A DNA stretch of 64,000 nt from Caprella mutica (GCA_947561585.1 CANNZV010000516.1:62001-126000), one strand, 5' to 3'; positions 47,305 through 58,770 are shown, counted from the first letter of the stretch. Notes: generated by a model from the letters alone, not told the origin. Program-made: numbers and translations.

Positions 47305-47414
47305 CCCAGGTAGCAAGCATTATTCCTGGGATATTAAGGGAATAACCCTGGGAAGAAGGATATATTCCTGGAATATTCCCTTAATATCCCAGGAATAAAT
47401 CCTTGCTGCCTGGG
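47305..47414. mobile_element. 110-bp hairpin element
   Basis: CCCAGGTAGCAAG and ATTCCTGGGATATTAAGGG (47,305-47,344) pair with the near-perfect complement at 47,374-47,414 around a loop of about 29 bases. Stem of about 40 bp with two or three mismatches. It could be a tiny MITE or a small-RNA hairpin gene. Confidence 0.65.
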
Positions 47415-47574
47415 TTTTGATGGCACGCGTGCACTAGTGTATAGGTATACAGACTGAGACTATTCAGTAAATTCCTGTGCCTATATCCATGTGCTGGAGA
47501 TTCAGTTATGTAAATATTTACAGAATGTCATTTTGACGTCAGACTCTAAGGTACGGAGACATGCAAAGTGACTA
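47415..47574. other. Unique sequence with a TGACGTCA
   Basis: A CRE-type TGACGTCA occurs at about 47,534. Nothing else recognised. Confidence 0.35.
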
Positions 47575-47727
47575 GGGTATGTTCCGAGTTATCGTACGGA
47601 TTCACATTTCCGATCATCTAAGAAAGAAGTATAGGATAATTATAGTAGTAAGTTTTATTATAATTTTAGTATACTTTTTAAATGTAGATTAGGAATGTGG
47701 GGCTATCAGATAACATGGAAATTACCT
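47575..47727. mobile_element. Family A MITE, full copy with decayed right arm
   Basis: TA precedes GGGTATGTTCCGAGTTATCG; the right arm reads AGGAATGTGGGGCTATCAGA and ends AAATTACC. Confidence 0.7.
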
Positions 47728-48529
47728 TCAAAGACTCCTAAGTCGTGTAGTGAATATTGAAATCTAAAATAATACAAAACAAATTAATAATCTATATATT
47801 ATTATATTCATAAAACACTTAATGCAAATGGTTCGTGTAATTAGTCTATTTAAATAACTTATTAAAATTTCTCTTAAAGGAATGAAAAACATTTCTTCTT
47901 TCCACTTTACCCGTTCTCTGGGAAAATTATTCGAGACCGTTCACTTTATTCACATCTATCGGTCATTGACCAAAAATAAATTCTTATTTTCTCTTTCAAC
48001 TTGTATTACTTATGAAGCATAATTCAGTTGACCTTTAATGCCTAAGACATACTATTTGCCACTTTCTTACAGACCAATATTAGATAGACAACTTTTTTAA
48101 TGAAGAATATTTTGAAAATGATCATATTTTTAAATATGATTATTTGAAAAAAAAATTAAAATATTCTTTAACTTTTTTTTTCAATCTCGAATCATTATGT
48201 GGCATAGCCTTCATTTATTTGTACGCTTATTATTGCTAGAAAATGATTATACGGACTTAATATAGACATCATTTGATGTTTTTCTAATGTCCTACACAGA
48301 AGATGGTGGTCGTTAAGTGGCTAAATTAACTGTCAATATAAAATAGTTTATTATTCAGTTTATGTTATACATAATATGAATATGGAGAGGTCAAAAGAGA
48401 GGTCAAAGGTCATTCTACCCCATCGACTAGAGTTATTTTTAGTCTCTAAGACAAATTACAGCAGTTCAGGTAACGAGGCATCATGGGGCTGAACATACAA
48501 TAGGTGTGGTGCTTGTGAATGCTAATGCT
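47728..48529. other. AT-rich sequence
   Basis: Nothing recognised. Confidence 0.4.
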
Positions 48530-51500
48530 GTACAATGAGAGTATTGTATTCATTGTAGTGCACCAGTACAATGAATGAATTGTATTCATTGTAGTGCACC
48601 AGTACAATGAATGAATTGTATTCATTGTAGTGCACCAGTACAATGAATGAATTGTATTCATTGCAGTACACCAGTACAATGAATCTATTGTATTCATTGT
48701 AGTGCACCAGTACAATGAATCTATTGTATTCATTGTAGTGCACCAGTACAATGAATCTATTGTATTCATTGTAGTGCACCAGTACAATGAATCTATTGTA
48801 TTCATTGTAGTGCACCAGTACAATGAATCTATTGTATTCATTGTAGTGCACCAGTACAATGAATGAATTGTATTCATTGTAGTACACCAGTACAATGAAT
48901 CTATTGTATTCATTGTAGTGCACCAGTACAATGAATCTATTGTATTCATTGTAGTGCACCAGTACAATGAATGAATTGTATTCATTGCAGTACACCAGTA
49001 CAATGAATCTATTGTATTCATTGTAGTGCACCAGTACAATGAATCTATTGTATTCATTGTAGTGCACCAGTACAATGAATCTATTGTATTCATTGTAGTG
49101 CACCAGTACAATGAATCTATTGTATTCATTGTAGTGCACCAGTACAATGAATGAATTGTATTCATTGCAGTACACCAGTACAATGAATCTATTGTATTCA
49201 TTGTAGTGCACCAGTACAATGAATCTATTGTATTCATTGTAGTGCACCAGTACAATGAATCTATTGTATTCATTTTAGTGCACCAGTACAATGAATCTAT
49301 TGTATTCATTGTAGTGCACCAGTACAATGAATGAATTGTATTCATTGCAGTACACCAGTACAATGAATCTATTGTATTCATTGTAGTGCACCAGTACAAT
49401 GAATCTATTGTATTCATTGTAGTGCACCAGTACAATGAATGTATTGTATTCATTGTAGTGCACCAGTACAATGAATGTATTGTATTCATTGCAGTGCACC
49501 AGTACAATGAATGTATTGTATTCATTGTAGTGCACCAGTACCATGAATGTATTGTATTCATTGCAGTGCACCAGTACCATGAATGTATTGTATTCATTGC
49601 AGTGCACCAGTACAATGAATCTATTGTATTCATTGTAGTGCACCAGTACAATGAATCTATTGTATTCATTGCAGTGCACCTGTACAATGAGAGTATTGTA
49701 TTCATTGCAGTGCACCAGTACAATGAATGTATTGTATTCATTGTAGTGCACCAGTACCATGAATGTATTGTATTCATTGTAGTGCACCAGTACAATGAAT
49801 GTATTGTATTCATTGCAGTGCACCAGTACAATGAATCTATTGTATTCATTGTAGTGCACCAGTACAATGAATCTATTGTATTCATTGTAGTGCACCAGTA
49901 CAATGAATGTATTGTATTCATTGTAGTGCACCAGTACAATGAATGTATTGTATTCATTGCAGTGCACCAGTACAATGAATGTATTGTATTCATTGCAGTG
50001 CACCAGTACAATGAATGTATTGTATTCATTGTAGTGCACCAGTACCATGAATGTATTGTATTCATTGTAGTGCACCAGTACAATGAGAGTATTGTATTCA
50101 TTGCAGTGCACCAGTACAATGAATGTATTGTATTCATTGTAGTGCACCAGTACCATGAATGTATTGTATTCATTGTAGTGCACCAGTACAATGAATGTAT
50201 TGTATTCATTGCAGTGCACCAGTACAATGAATCTATTGTATTCATTGTAGTGCACCAGTACAATGAATGTATTGTATTCATTGTAGTGCACCAGTACAAT
50301 GAATGTATTGTATTCATTGCAGTGCACCAGTACAATGAATGTATTGTATTCATTGCAGTGCACCAGTAAAATGAATGTAATATATTCATTGTAGTGCACC
50401 AGTACAATGAGAGTATTGTATTCATTGCAGTGCACCAGTACAATGAATGTATTGTATTCATTGTAGTGCACCAGTACAATGAATGTATTGTATTCATTGC
50501 AGTGCACCAGTACAATGAATCTATTGTATTCATTGTAGTGCACCAGTACAATGAATGTATTGTATTCATTGCAGTGCACCAGTACAATGAATCTATTGTA
50601 TTCATTGTAGTGCACCAGTACAATGAATCTATTGTATTCATTGCAGTGCACCAGTACAATGAATGTATTGTATTCATTGTAGTGCACCAGTACAATGAAT
50701 GTATTGTATTCATTGCAGTGCACCAGTACAATGAATGTATTGTATTCATTGCAGTGCACCAGTACAATGAATCTATTGTATTCATTGTAGTGCACCAGTA
50801 CAATGAATCTATTGTATTCATTGCAGTGCACCAGTACAATGAGAGTATTGTATTCATTGCAGTGCACCAGTACAATGAATGTATTGTATTCATTGTAGTG
50901 CACCAGTACCATGAATGTATTGTATTCATTGTAGTGCACCAGTACCATGAATGTATTGTATTCATTGCAGTGCACCAGTAAAATGAATCTATTGTATTCA
51001 TTGTAGTGCACCAGTACAATGAATCTATTGTATTCATTGTTGTGCACCACTACAATGAATCTATTGTATTCCATGTAGTGCACCAGTACAATGAATCTAT
51101 TGTATTCATTGTAGTGCACCAGTACAATGAATCTATTGTATTCATTGTAGTGCACCAGTACAATGAATGTATTGTATTCATTGTAGTGCACCAGTACAAT
51201 GAATCTATTGTATTCATTGTAGTGCACCAGTACAATGAGAGTATTGTATTCATTGTAGTGCACCAGTACAATGAGAGTATTGTATTCATTGCAGTGCACC
51301 AGTACAATGAATGTATTGTATTCATTGTAGTGCACCAGTACAATGAATGTATTGTATTCATTGTAGTGCACCAGTACAATGAGAGTATTGTATTCATTGT
51401 AGTGCACCAGTACAATGAATGTATTGTATTCATTGTAGTGCACCAGTACAATGAATGTATTGTATTCATTGTAGTGCACCAGTACAATGAGAGTATTGTA

Positions 51501-53688
51501 TTCATTGTAGTGCACCAGTACAATGAATGTATTGTATTCATTGTAGTGCACCAGTACAATGAATGTATTGTATTCATTGTAGTGCACAAGTACAATGAAT
51601 CTATTGTATTCATTGCAGTGCACCAGTACAATGAATCTATTGTATTCATTGTAGTGCACAAGTACAATGAATCTATTGTATTCATTGCAGTGCACCAGTA
51701 CAATGAATCTATTGTATTCATTGTAGTGCACCAGTACAATGAGAGTATTGTATTCATTGTAGTGCACCAGTACAATGAGAGTATTGTATTCATTGCAGTG
51801 CACCAGTACAATGAATGTATTGTATTCATTGTAGTGCACCAGTACAATGAATGTATTGTATTCATTGTAGTGCACCAGTACAATGAATGTATTGTATTCA
51901 TTGTAGTGCACCAGTACAATGAGAGTATTGTATTCATTGTAGTGCACCAGTACAATGAATGTATTGTATTCATTGTAGTGCACCAGTACAATGAATGTAT
52001 TGTATTCATTGTAGTGCACCAGTACAATGAATCTATTGTATTCATTGTAGTGCACCAGTACAATGAATGTATTGTATTCATTGTAGTGCACCAGTACAAT
52101 GAATCTATTGTATTCATTGCAGTGCACCAGTACAATGAATCTATTGTATTCATTGCAGTGCACCAGTACAATGAATGTATTGTATTCATTGTAGTGCACC
52201 AGTACAATGAATGTATTGTATTCATTGTAGTGCACCAGTACAATGAATGTATTGTATTCATTGTAGTGCACCAGTACAATGAATCTATTGTATTCATTGT
52301 AGTGCACCAGTACAATGAATGTATTGTATTCATTGTAGTGCACCAGTACAATGAGAGTATTGTATTCATTGCAGTGCACCAGTACAATGAATGTATTGTA
52401 TTCATTGTAGTGCACCAGTACAATGAATCTATTGTATTCATTGTAGTGCACCAGTACAATGAATCTATTGTATTCATTGTAGTGCACCAGTACAATGAAT
52501 CTATTGTATTCATTGTAGTGCACCAGTACAATGAATCTATTGTATTCATTGCAGTGCACCAGTACAATGAATCTATTGTATTCATTGCAGTGCACCAGTA
52601 CAATGAATGTATTGTATTCATTGTAGTGCACCAGTACAATGAATGTATTGTATTCATTGTAGTGCACCAGTACAATGAATGTATTGTATTCATTGTAGTG
52701 CACCAGTACAATGAATCTATTGTATTCATTGTAGTGCACCAGTACAATGAATGTATTGTATTCATTGTAGTGCACCAGTACAATGAGAGTATTGTATTCA
52801 TTGCAGTGCACCAGTACAATGAATGTATTGTATTCATTGTAGTGCACCAGTACAATGAATCTATTGTATTCATTGTAGTGCACCAGTACAATGAATCTAT
52901 TGTATTCATTGCAGTGCACCAGTACAATGAATGTATTGTATTCATTGCAGTGCACCAGTACAATGAATGTATTGTATTCATTGTAGTGCACCAGTACAAT
53001 GAATGTATTGTATTCATTGTAGTGCACCAGTACCATGAATGTATTGTATTCATTGTAGTGCACCAGTACAATGAGAGTATTGTATTCATTGCAGTGCACC
53101 AGTACAATGAATGTATTGTATTCATTGTAGTGCACCAGTACAATGAATCTATTGTATTCATTGTAGTGCACCAGTACAATGAATCTATTGTATTCATTGT
53201 AGTGCACCAGTACAATGAATCTATTGTATTCATTGTAGTGCACCAGTACAATGAATCTATTGTATTCATTGCAGTGCACCAGTACAATGAATCTATTGTA
53301 TTCATTGCAGTGCACCAGTACAATGAATGTATTGTATTCATTGTAGTGCACCAGTACAATGAATGTATTGTATTCATTGTAGTGCACCAGTACAATGAAT
53401 GTATTGTATTCATTGTAGTGCACCAGTACAATGAATCTATTGTATTCATTGTAGTGCACCAGTACAATGAATGTATTGTATTCATTGTAGTGCACCAGTA
53501 CAATGAGAGTATTGTATTCATTGCAGTGCACCAGTACAATGAATGTATTGTATTCATTGTAGTGCACCAGTACAATGAATCTATTGTATTCATTGTAGTG
53601 CACCAGTACAATGAATCTATTGTATTCCATGTAGTGCACCAGTACAATGAATCTATTGTATTCATTGTAGTGCACCAGTACAATGAAT
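48530..53688. repeat. 36-bp satellite, about 143 copies, hairpin-forming unit
   Basis: The unit is TACAATGAATCTATTGTATT then CATTGTAGTGCACCAG. Each unit carries TACAATGAAT and its exact complement ATTCATTGTA 7 bases apart. Main variants at the loop are CTATTG, GTATTG and GAATTG, plus GAGAGTATTG, which alters the left arm. Others are TTGTAG/TTGCAG and ACAATG/ACCATG. The GAATTG form is confined to the left end (48.56-49.34 kb). A 20-unit block from 52,321 recurs at 53,041. Period 36 and few stop words leave frames of up to 1,466 codons (-) and 907 codons (+) open. Confidence 0.99.
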
Positions 53689-53902
53689 TTAAGGATGAAC
53701 GAATTTTATATTTTTGTGTTACCAACTGAAACAAATTAAAATAAAACTTTATTGTATACTTATTGTCACTTTAATTTCTTATTTTGAAGTTTTAATCTTC
53801 TGAACTTGAATAAAGTTTTTATTATTTTAATTTAGTGTGAATTGATGCTGATAACAAAGCTAAATATTAGGCTGTTGATTTATACTCTGAATTCGATGAG
53901 TT
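53689..53902. other. AT-rich sequence
   Basis: Nothing recognised. Confidence 0.4.
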
Positions 53903-53960
53903 GGGTAAGTTCCAAGTTATCGGACACTTTCACATTCTTGATCATACAATAAACAATTAT
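53903..53960 (+). mobile_element. Family A MITE, left-arm remnant
   Basis: GGGTAAGTTCCAAGTTATCG and TTTCACATTCTTGATCATAC match the left arm. It lies 215 bp after the 36-bp satellite. No right arm was found. Confidence 0.6.
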
Positions 53961-54910
53961 ATAATAATTATTATTTTAATAATGATTATTCCTTAAAAAA
54001 CAATAGTACTTAGACATACTCTTTTTCAAATTTGTAATATTTTCAAAGGATATTATCTTTAAAAAATAGAAAATCAGTCAATAATAAGATGAATACAGTA
54101 ATTCACAATTACTTAAAATATAAATTCTATTAATATATTTATCATCCAATAGTTTCAAAAACTAAAATGGCTTGTACGTATTCCATTTAATAATTTTCTT
54201 TTTCATTGGGTTATTTATTTTTTATTCTTTTTATTCTGTAAACTAACACTTGAAATATTGGTGCGTCCCCAAGGATTCTTAGTCTAAAATTAGAAAGGGG
54301 AACTGGGTATAGAATATTAAAAAAATTACAATATTTAAATATTTTTCTCTAAAATAAACTTTTAGGATCATATAAAAATAGGAAATTTTTAATATTATAA
54401 AAAATCTTAGAAACACATTTATTTCATTTTTTAAATTAAATTAATTTATTTTAAGAACTTTGAACAATTTTAAAAACATTTCAAATTATTTTTCAATAGT
54501 TTTTTTTATTAAAGATATCTGAATGTTTCATGAATAACATGCTTTGAATTCATCTACATAGTATTTAATTGTATTTAATATAAAACTATTTCTTCAATTT
54601 ACCATTCCATATGGCCATTCCAAGTTACAATTTGTGGCAAGGAATTCCCTAATTCCCGTTTGATTACTTTGTTCCTCTAGGAACTGTCTCATCATAACTT
54701 CATCATTTCTTTAATAACATCACATTACGAAGCCTAATGTCATTTTAGAGTCACTCGCTGAAGAATTAAAGTCTTGCTTTGATATATTTAATGTAGAGCT
54801 GAACTTAGTCACTTTGACCCGTATTTACAGTTAGAATGACTTACTATTGACTAACAACATTGGTCACTTGACTATTGGTGAAAACATTTTTTAAATTGGG
54901 ATATTAATAA
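53961..54910. other. Very AT-rich sequence
   Basis: Nothing recognised. Confidence 0.45.
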
Positions 54911-55067
54911 GGGTAAATTACGAATTTTCGGTCGGTTTCACATCTTCGGTCATGTAAGAAAAAATGATATAGGTAATTAAAATGAATAATAAAAATAATA
55001 TATGTTTATACCGATTTTTCTTACATGACCGAAGATGTGAAACCGACTGAAAATTCGTAATTAACCC
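54911..55067. mobile_element. Family A MITE, best-preserved copy
   Basis: The two arms of about 54 bp differ at only about two positions: GGGTAAATTACGAATTTTCG, TTTCACATCTTCGGTCATGT and their complement. The flanks read TAATAA before and TAATAA after, so the target duplication may be TA or longer. This looks like the most recent insertion of the family in the window. Confidence 0.92.
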
Positions 55068-55443
55068 TAATAATTTGTACTTTGTAATAATATATTTTTA
55101 AAGATGAATATAATGTAGATACCATGTAAATCAGGTTAACGATTTATATTTCCCGTAACAAGGTGTTTAATTCTCTATTATGCACAGTGTAGTAAAATAA
55201 GTTAAAATGATGTTTAGGATTCTCTTTATAGGTAGTCAGGAGGATCTGATTCCCTTTAATAGCCACTATAAGGTGTTATGGCTTCTTGTTAGAGTCCTTA
55301 ACACTCTAAAACTTCTCATCCAAATAGTTAATTTAAGGAGCTAAGAATATAATCCTTTTTGAATTGCGAAAGAGAAGTATATTCAAATAATTTATATTCT
55401 ATGTATAATGTAATCATAGTCGAATAATTGCTTCTATGTGCTT
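55068..55443. other. AT-rich sequence
   Basis: Nothing recognised. Confidence 0.4.
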
Positions 55444-55626
55444 GGTCTTGAACTCGAATGGTTTCACAATTTCGATCGCACAAAAAAAGTGTATATGCTC
55501 AATTTAACTTGTCATTCTCATTGGTATCCATGATACCTGGAAGTATCATGGATACATAATGAGTTGTATTACTTTTTTCCTTATATAATCGAAAATGAGG
55601 CACTGTTCGAAAATTCAGAACCTTCC
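55444..55626. mobile_element. Family A MITE, full copy with cassette
   Basis: GAACTCGAATGGTTTCACAA and TTCGATCGCAC on the left; AATCGAAAATGAGGCACTGT ending AACCTTCC on the right. The cassette GGTATCCATGATACC lies at 55,521-55,556. Confidence 0.75.
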
Positions 55627-55720
55627 TAAGCAATACCGATTGCATGCATTATTATTTAGTTAATTTTAATTTAATCATACATATTATATTTTTTGTGTAT
55701 ATTTGTATCTTTGACTGTAT
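55627..55720. other. AT-rich spacer, possible 3' region of the following minus-strand exon
   Basis: No clear AATAAA occurs on the minus strand here apart from AT-rich near-matches. Confidence 0.3.
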
Positions 55721-55780
55721 GTGCATGTTCACAGTCATGTTCAAACATCTGTGCATGTTCACATTCATGTTCAAACATCA
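55721..55780. repeat. 30-bp tandem duplication overlapping a stop codon
   Basis: GTGCATGTTCACAGTCATGT plus TCAAACATCT is repeated once with one change. The copy at 55,771-55,780 overlaps the stop codon of the exon candidate. Confidence 0.85.
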
Positions 55781-55863
55781 CCCCATACTTCCAGGCAATG
55801 CATCATCCTAATTATCTTCCATTTGTCCAACAGTTCCAGAAACTTTGAATGATTAGCTCCAAC
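55771..55863 (-). CDS. Terminal coding exon candidate of an unidentified gene (partial)
   Basis: On the minus strand a pyrimidine-rich tract ending CTGCTTTTCAG is followed by 30 open codons reading VGANHSKFLELLDKWKI and ending CLEVWGDV at TGA (55,771-55,773). The amino-acid mix is protein-like (W, C, H, D, K) and the exon is flanked by much more AT-rich DNA. The family is not recognised. Entry phase would be 0 if GTT is the first codon. The upstream exon should lie at higher coordinates. A last exon of a non-coding RNA is an alternative. Confidence 0.35.
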   Translation of the reverse strand, partial: VGANHSKFLELLDKWKIIRMMHCLEVWGDV

Positions 55864-55951
55864 CTGAAAAGCAGTTACAAAAATTAGTAGTGATCTATGT
55901 GCCACTTAACTCTCCTCTTTGTTATTGGTATTTATAGTTTTCTTTATTTGT
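55864..55951. other. Putative intron side of the minus-strand exon candidate
   Basis: Contains the acceptor-like tract described for the exon candidate. Nothing else recognised. Confidence 0.3.
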
Positions 55952-56105
55952 TTATTGGTTCCTATATTTTATTATAGGTTCCTATATTTCATTATAGGTT
56001 CCTACATTTTTTATAGGTTCCAATAACTTTTATAGGTTCCTATATTTTTTATAGTTTCTCATGATTGTTTATATAGGTTCCCTTATTTGCTTATATAGGT
56101 TCCTT
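55952..56105. repeat. Diverged minisatellite (ttataggttcctatattt)
   Basis: About eight copies of TATAGGTTCCTATATTT of 18-22 bp with many changes. Confidence 0.8.
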
Positions 56106-56845
56106 GTATAGATTATTATACATATTTATATAGTTTTTTTTTACAGTTTAAGACAAAATATTTATAATTGACTCTGATAGTTTTCAATTCTGTAGCAACT
56201 AACACAAATTATCTGATAGTTTACTAGCAATGATACGCACATTTTGATACCAAATTCATCTATTTATTTTCATTTCATATCTAACTTTAAAATGGTTCAT
56301 TGTTTTGAATATCGCAGAATATTTTGACTGCTTTATCAACTGCATAGAGACTCTGCCGTTGTTAACATTATAATTTCGAACACGCTTATAAATATTCAAA
56401 TAGGAAGGACAAGCCGAATGTTAATTCTAGGCTCTGAAGAATTAGTATCATTTATTGCTATTCAACATACGACACCATTGTAGAAACTAGAAAAATATTG
56501 TATTTGTTCCTTTATTTTTGACAGGAAATAGTAATTTATCTTTATCATTATATTTTATATTTATCAGGACTATAATTTATTTTCATTTATACAATCATAT
56601 AAAGAGCGTTATTTTACTTATATTGTATTTGATTAGTAGCCTATTTACATAAGGTTAATCCTATTTACTGAACTAGTATTTCAGTCCAAATCAAATATCC
56701 TGTTCAATATTGACGATATAAAATCATTGACTAATACTTCAAATAATTTTGGTCTTCCATTAATATTAGTTTTTTATTCAGCAACAAAACACGCACAGAA
56801 TTTGAACAATTGACGAATATTTTTTAATTAGATTGACGCGTTGGA
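56106..56845. other. AT-rich sequence
   Basis: Nothing recognised. Confidence 0.4.
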
Positions 56846-57405
56846 ATATAAATCTACGGAAATTGCTAAGAATATTTCAGTTATTTCCATTATTAATATT
56901 CTGAATCTACGGAAATTTCTAAGAATATTTAAGTTTCTTTCATTATTAATATTCTAAATCTACGGAAATTTCTAAGAATATTTAAGTTTCTTTAATTATT
57001 AATAATCTTAATCTACTGAAATTGCTAAGAATATTTCAGTAACCTCATAATTAATATTCTAAATCTATTGAAATTGGTAAGAATATTTAGTTTATTTTCA
57101 TAATTAATGTACTGAATCTACTGTTATTCTTAAGAATGTTTCGTTTAGTTTCATAATTAATGTACTGAATCTACTGTTATTCTTAAGAATGTTTCAGTTA
57201 TTTTCATTATCAATATTCTGAATCTACGGAAATTGCTAAGAATATTTCATTTACTTTCATTATTATTCTAAATATACGGAAATTGCTGAGAATATTTCAT
57301 TTACTTTCATCATTATTCTAAATCTATGGAAAGTGCTGAGAATATTTCATTTACTTTCATTATTATTCTAAATCTACGGAAATTGCTAAGAGTATTTTAG
57401 TTACT
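56846..57405. repeat. Diverged 53-bp tandem repeat, about 11 copies
   Basis: AATCTACGGAAATTGCTAAG and AATATTTCAGTTACTTTCAT recur every 52-54 bp with substitutions and deletions. An old array. Confidence 0.85.
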
Positions 57406-58005
57406 TTCACTCAAACTTTTCTCTTCCATATCATTTATTATCCTTCATTCAATGAATAGCATAAAAGTCAATATCCATTTAATATTCATGACAGCCCCTG
57501 TCTATCAGTGAATTCTTTCCATTCAAATGATTGACTATTCATCTTACATTGGCTGGATATGTTTGAGTCAATCACTGAAAGTTTACAGAAGAAGATTGAC
57601 TCATCTCGATATATTATAATAGACACCGCGTATGTCTGTCATACTTTTATTAATGAACACAAATTTAATAGGAAAACTTATAATTTTCATTATTAATAAT
57701 TTATAAGATGATTATAGTTTTGACTTTTGAGAGTAAAAAATAGTATTTTTTAAATCAGTGTATTTCATTTGATCATTATTTAAATATTATCCTTAAACCA
57801 TTATATCAATATAATGGCTTAATATAATATATAATTCGCAATTGATGAATTATACAAGAGCCTTTAATTCCGAACTGTTGTAATTTGGATTATGTACTAT
57901 CTTTTTTCCATTTTAATCTTGTTTACCATATTTTTATGCTACTTGCAATTTTATAAGAGAGTGCTGGTGTTATGATCTTCAACTACAAAGTCTTATATTT
58001 CTGTG
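57406..58005. other. AT-rich sequence
   Basis: Nothing recognised. Confidence 0.4.
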
Positions 58006-58280
58006 TTAGGTAGGCTCGTAGACTTCATTTACTAAAACCTCTTCATTTTCCTCTTCCGTCCATGTACTCAGCCACCGGTATTTGTGTCCCTTTTCGTCCC
58101 GTTCTTTGGTAATGTCACATTCATGGAGTAGCTTTTATGCATCCATGAGTCTACCACCAAGGTAGTAGATGACTTTATTGATGGAGCTACTTTCCTTTCT
58201 GACTGCATCTTCCAGTCCCGTGTATTTCATTTCCTTTTGACATCAGAGAAAGAGATATTGCCTTTGGTTTCGAAGCTGAC
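58006..58280 (-). pseudogene. Best copy of a dispersed unknown coding family
   Basis: From an ATG at 58,228-58,230 the minus strand runs 74 codons to TAA at 58,006-58,008 with one internal stop, at codon 32. Pieces read MKYTGLEDAVRKESSSINKV, YYLGGRLMDA, KLLHECDITKERDEKGHKYR and STWTEEENEEVLVNEVY. Upstream, in another frame, FETKGNISFSDVKRK continues the similarity with the 60-kb copy, so the true start is lost. The piece is charged and hydrophilic, without visible signal peptide or membrane segment. I do not recognise the family. It could be part of a transposon protein or a retrocopied host gene. The better composition and shared motifs with four other loci argue against chance. Confidence 0.55.
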
Positions 58281-58515
58281 ATTGACTGGTGATATTATCA
58301 TCATTGCAGTACCCCTTTTCTCTCTAATTTATGCTGACTCATGCTCTCAGCTGCCAATGGGATATTCATCCTCAGGTAGCATTAATGCTCATCATGCCTA
58401 ATTTAATGCTGATTGAATAATGCTATGGAGATTCATCTTAGGGGGGGGGGGGGGGTGTTATTGCTAATGGTGGTAGTTATTATCTTATCCTTGCCTATAA
58501 CACGTAATTAATTTA
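58281..58515. other. Mixed sequence with a 15-base G run
   Basis: The G run lies at 58,441-58,455. Nothing else recognised. Confidence 0.6.
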
Positions 58516-58604
58516 GGGTAAGTTTCGAGTTATCGGACGGCTCCATAATTGCAATCATGTAAGAAAAAAGTATATAGAACCGTCCGATAACTCGAAATTT
58601 ACCC
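58516..58604. mobile_element. Family A MITE, shortest copy
   Basis: GGGTAAGTTTCGAGTTATCG, then CATGTAAGAAAAAAGTATAT, then GAACCGTCCGATAACTCG ending TTTACCC. The inner part of the right arm is deleted, leaving 89 bp. Confidence 0.82.
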
Positions 58605-58770
58605 AAATATTTTTCATTTGTTTTTTATTATAATATGAACTTTTTTTTTATTAATATTTAAGATTTTGATTGTGAAATAAAATTTATAATGGAAACATGT
58701 AAATTTTCATTACTTCAACTATAAAAATAGAACTTGATTTCTTCATTACTATTTAATAAACTGATATTCT
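58605..58770. other. AT-rich sequence
   Basis: Nothing recognised. Confidence 0.4.

Noticed and set aside
49275..53675. 1,466-codon minus-strand frame as a real gene
   Set aside because: It lies wholly inside the 36-bp satellite, with equally long frames on the other strand; the period is a multiple of three and the unit lacks stop words.
58441..58455. 15-base G run as a functional G-quadruplex
   Set aside because: A single homopolymer is as likely to be slippage or an assembly artefact; no neighbouring G runs support a defined structure.
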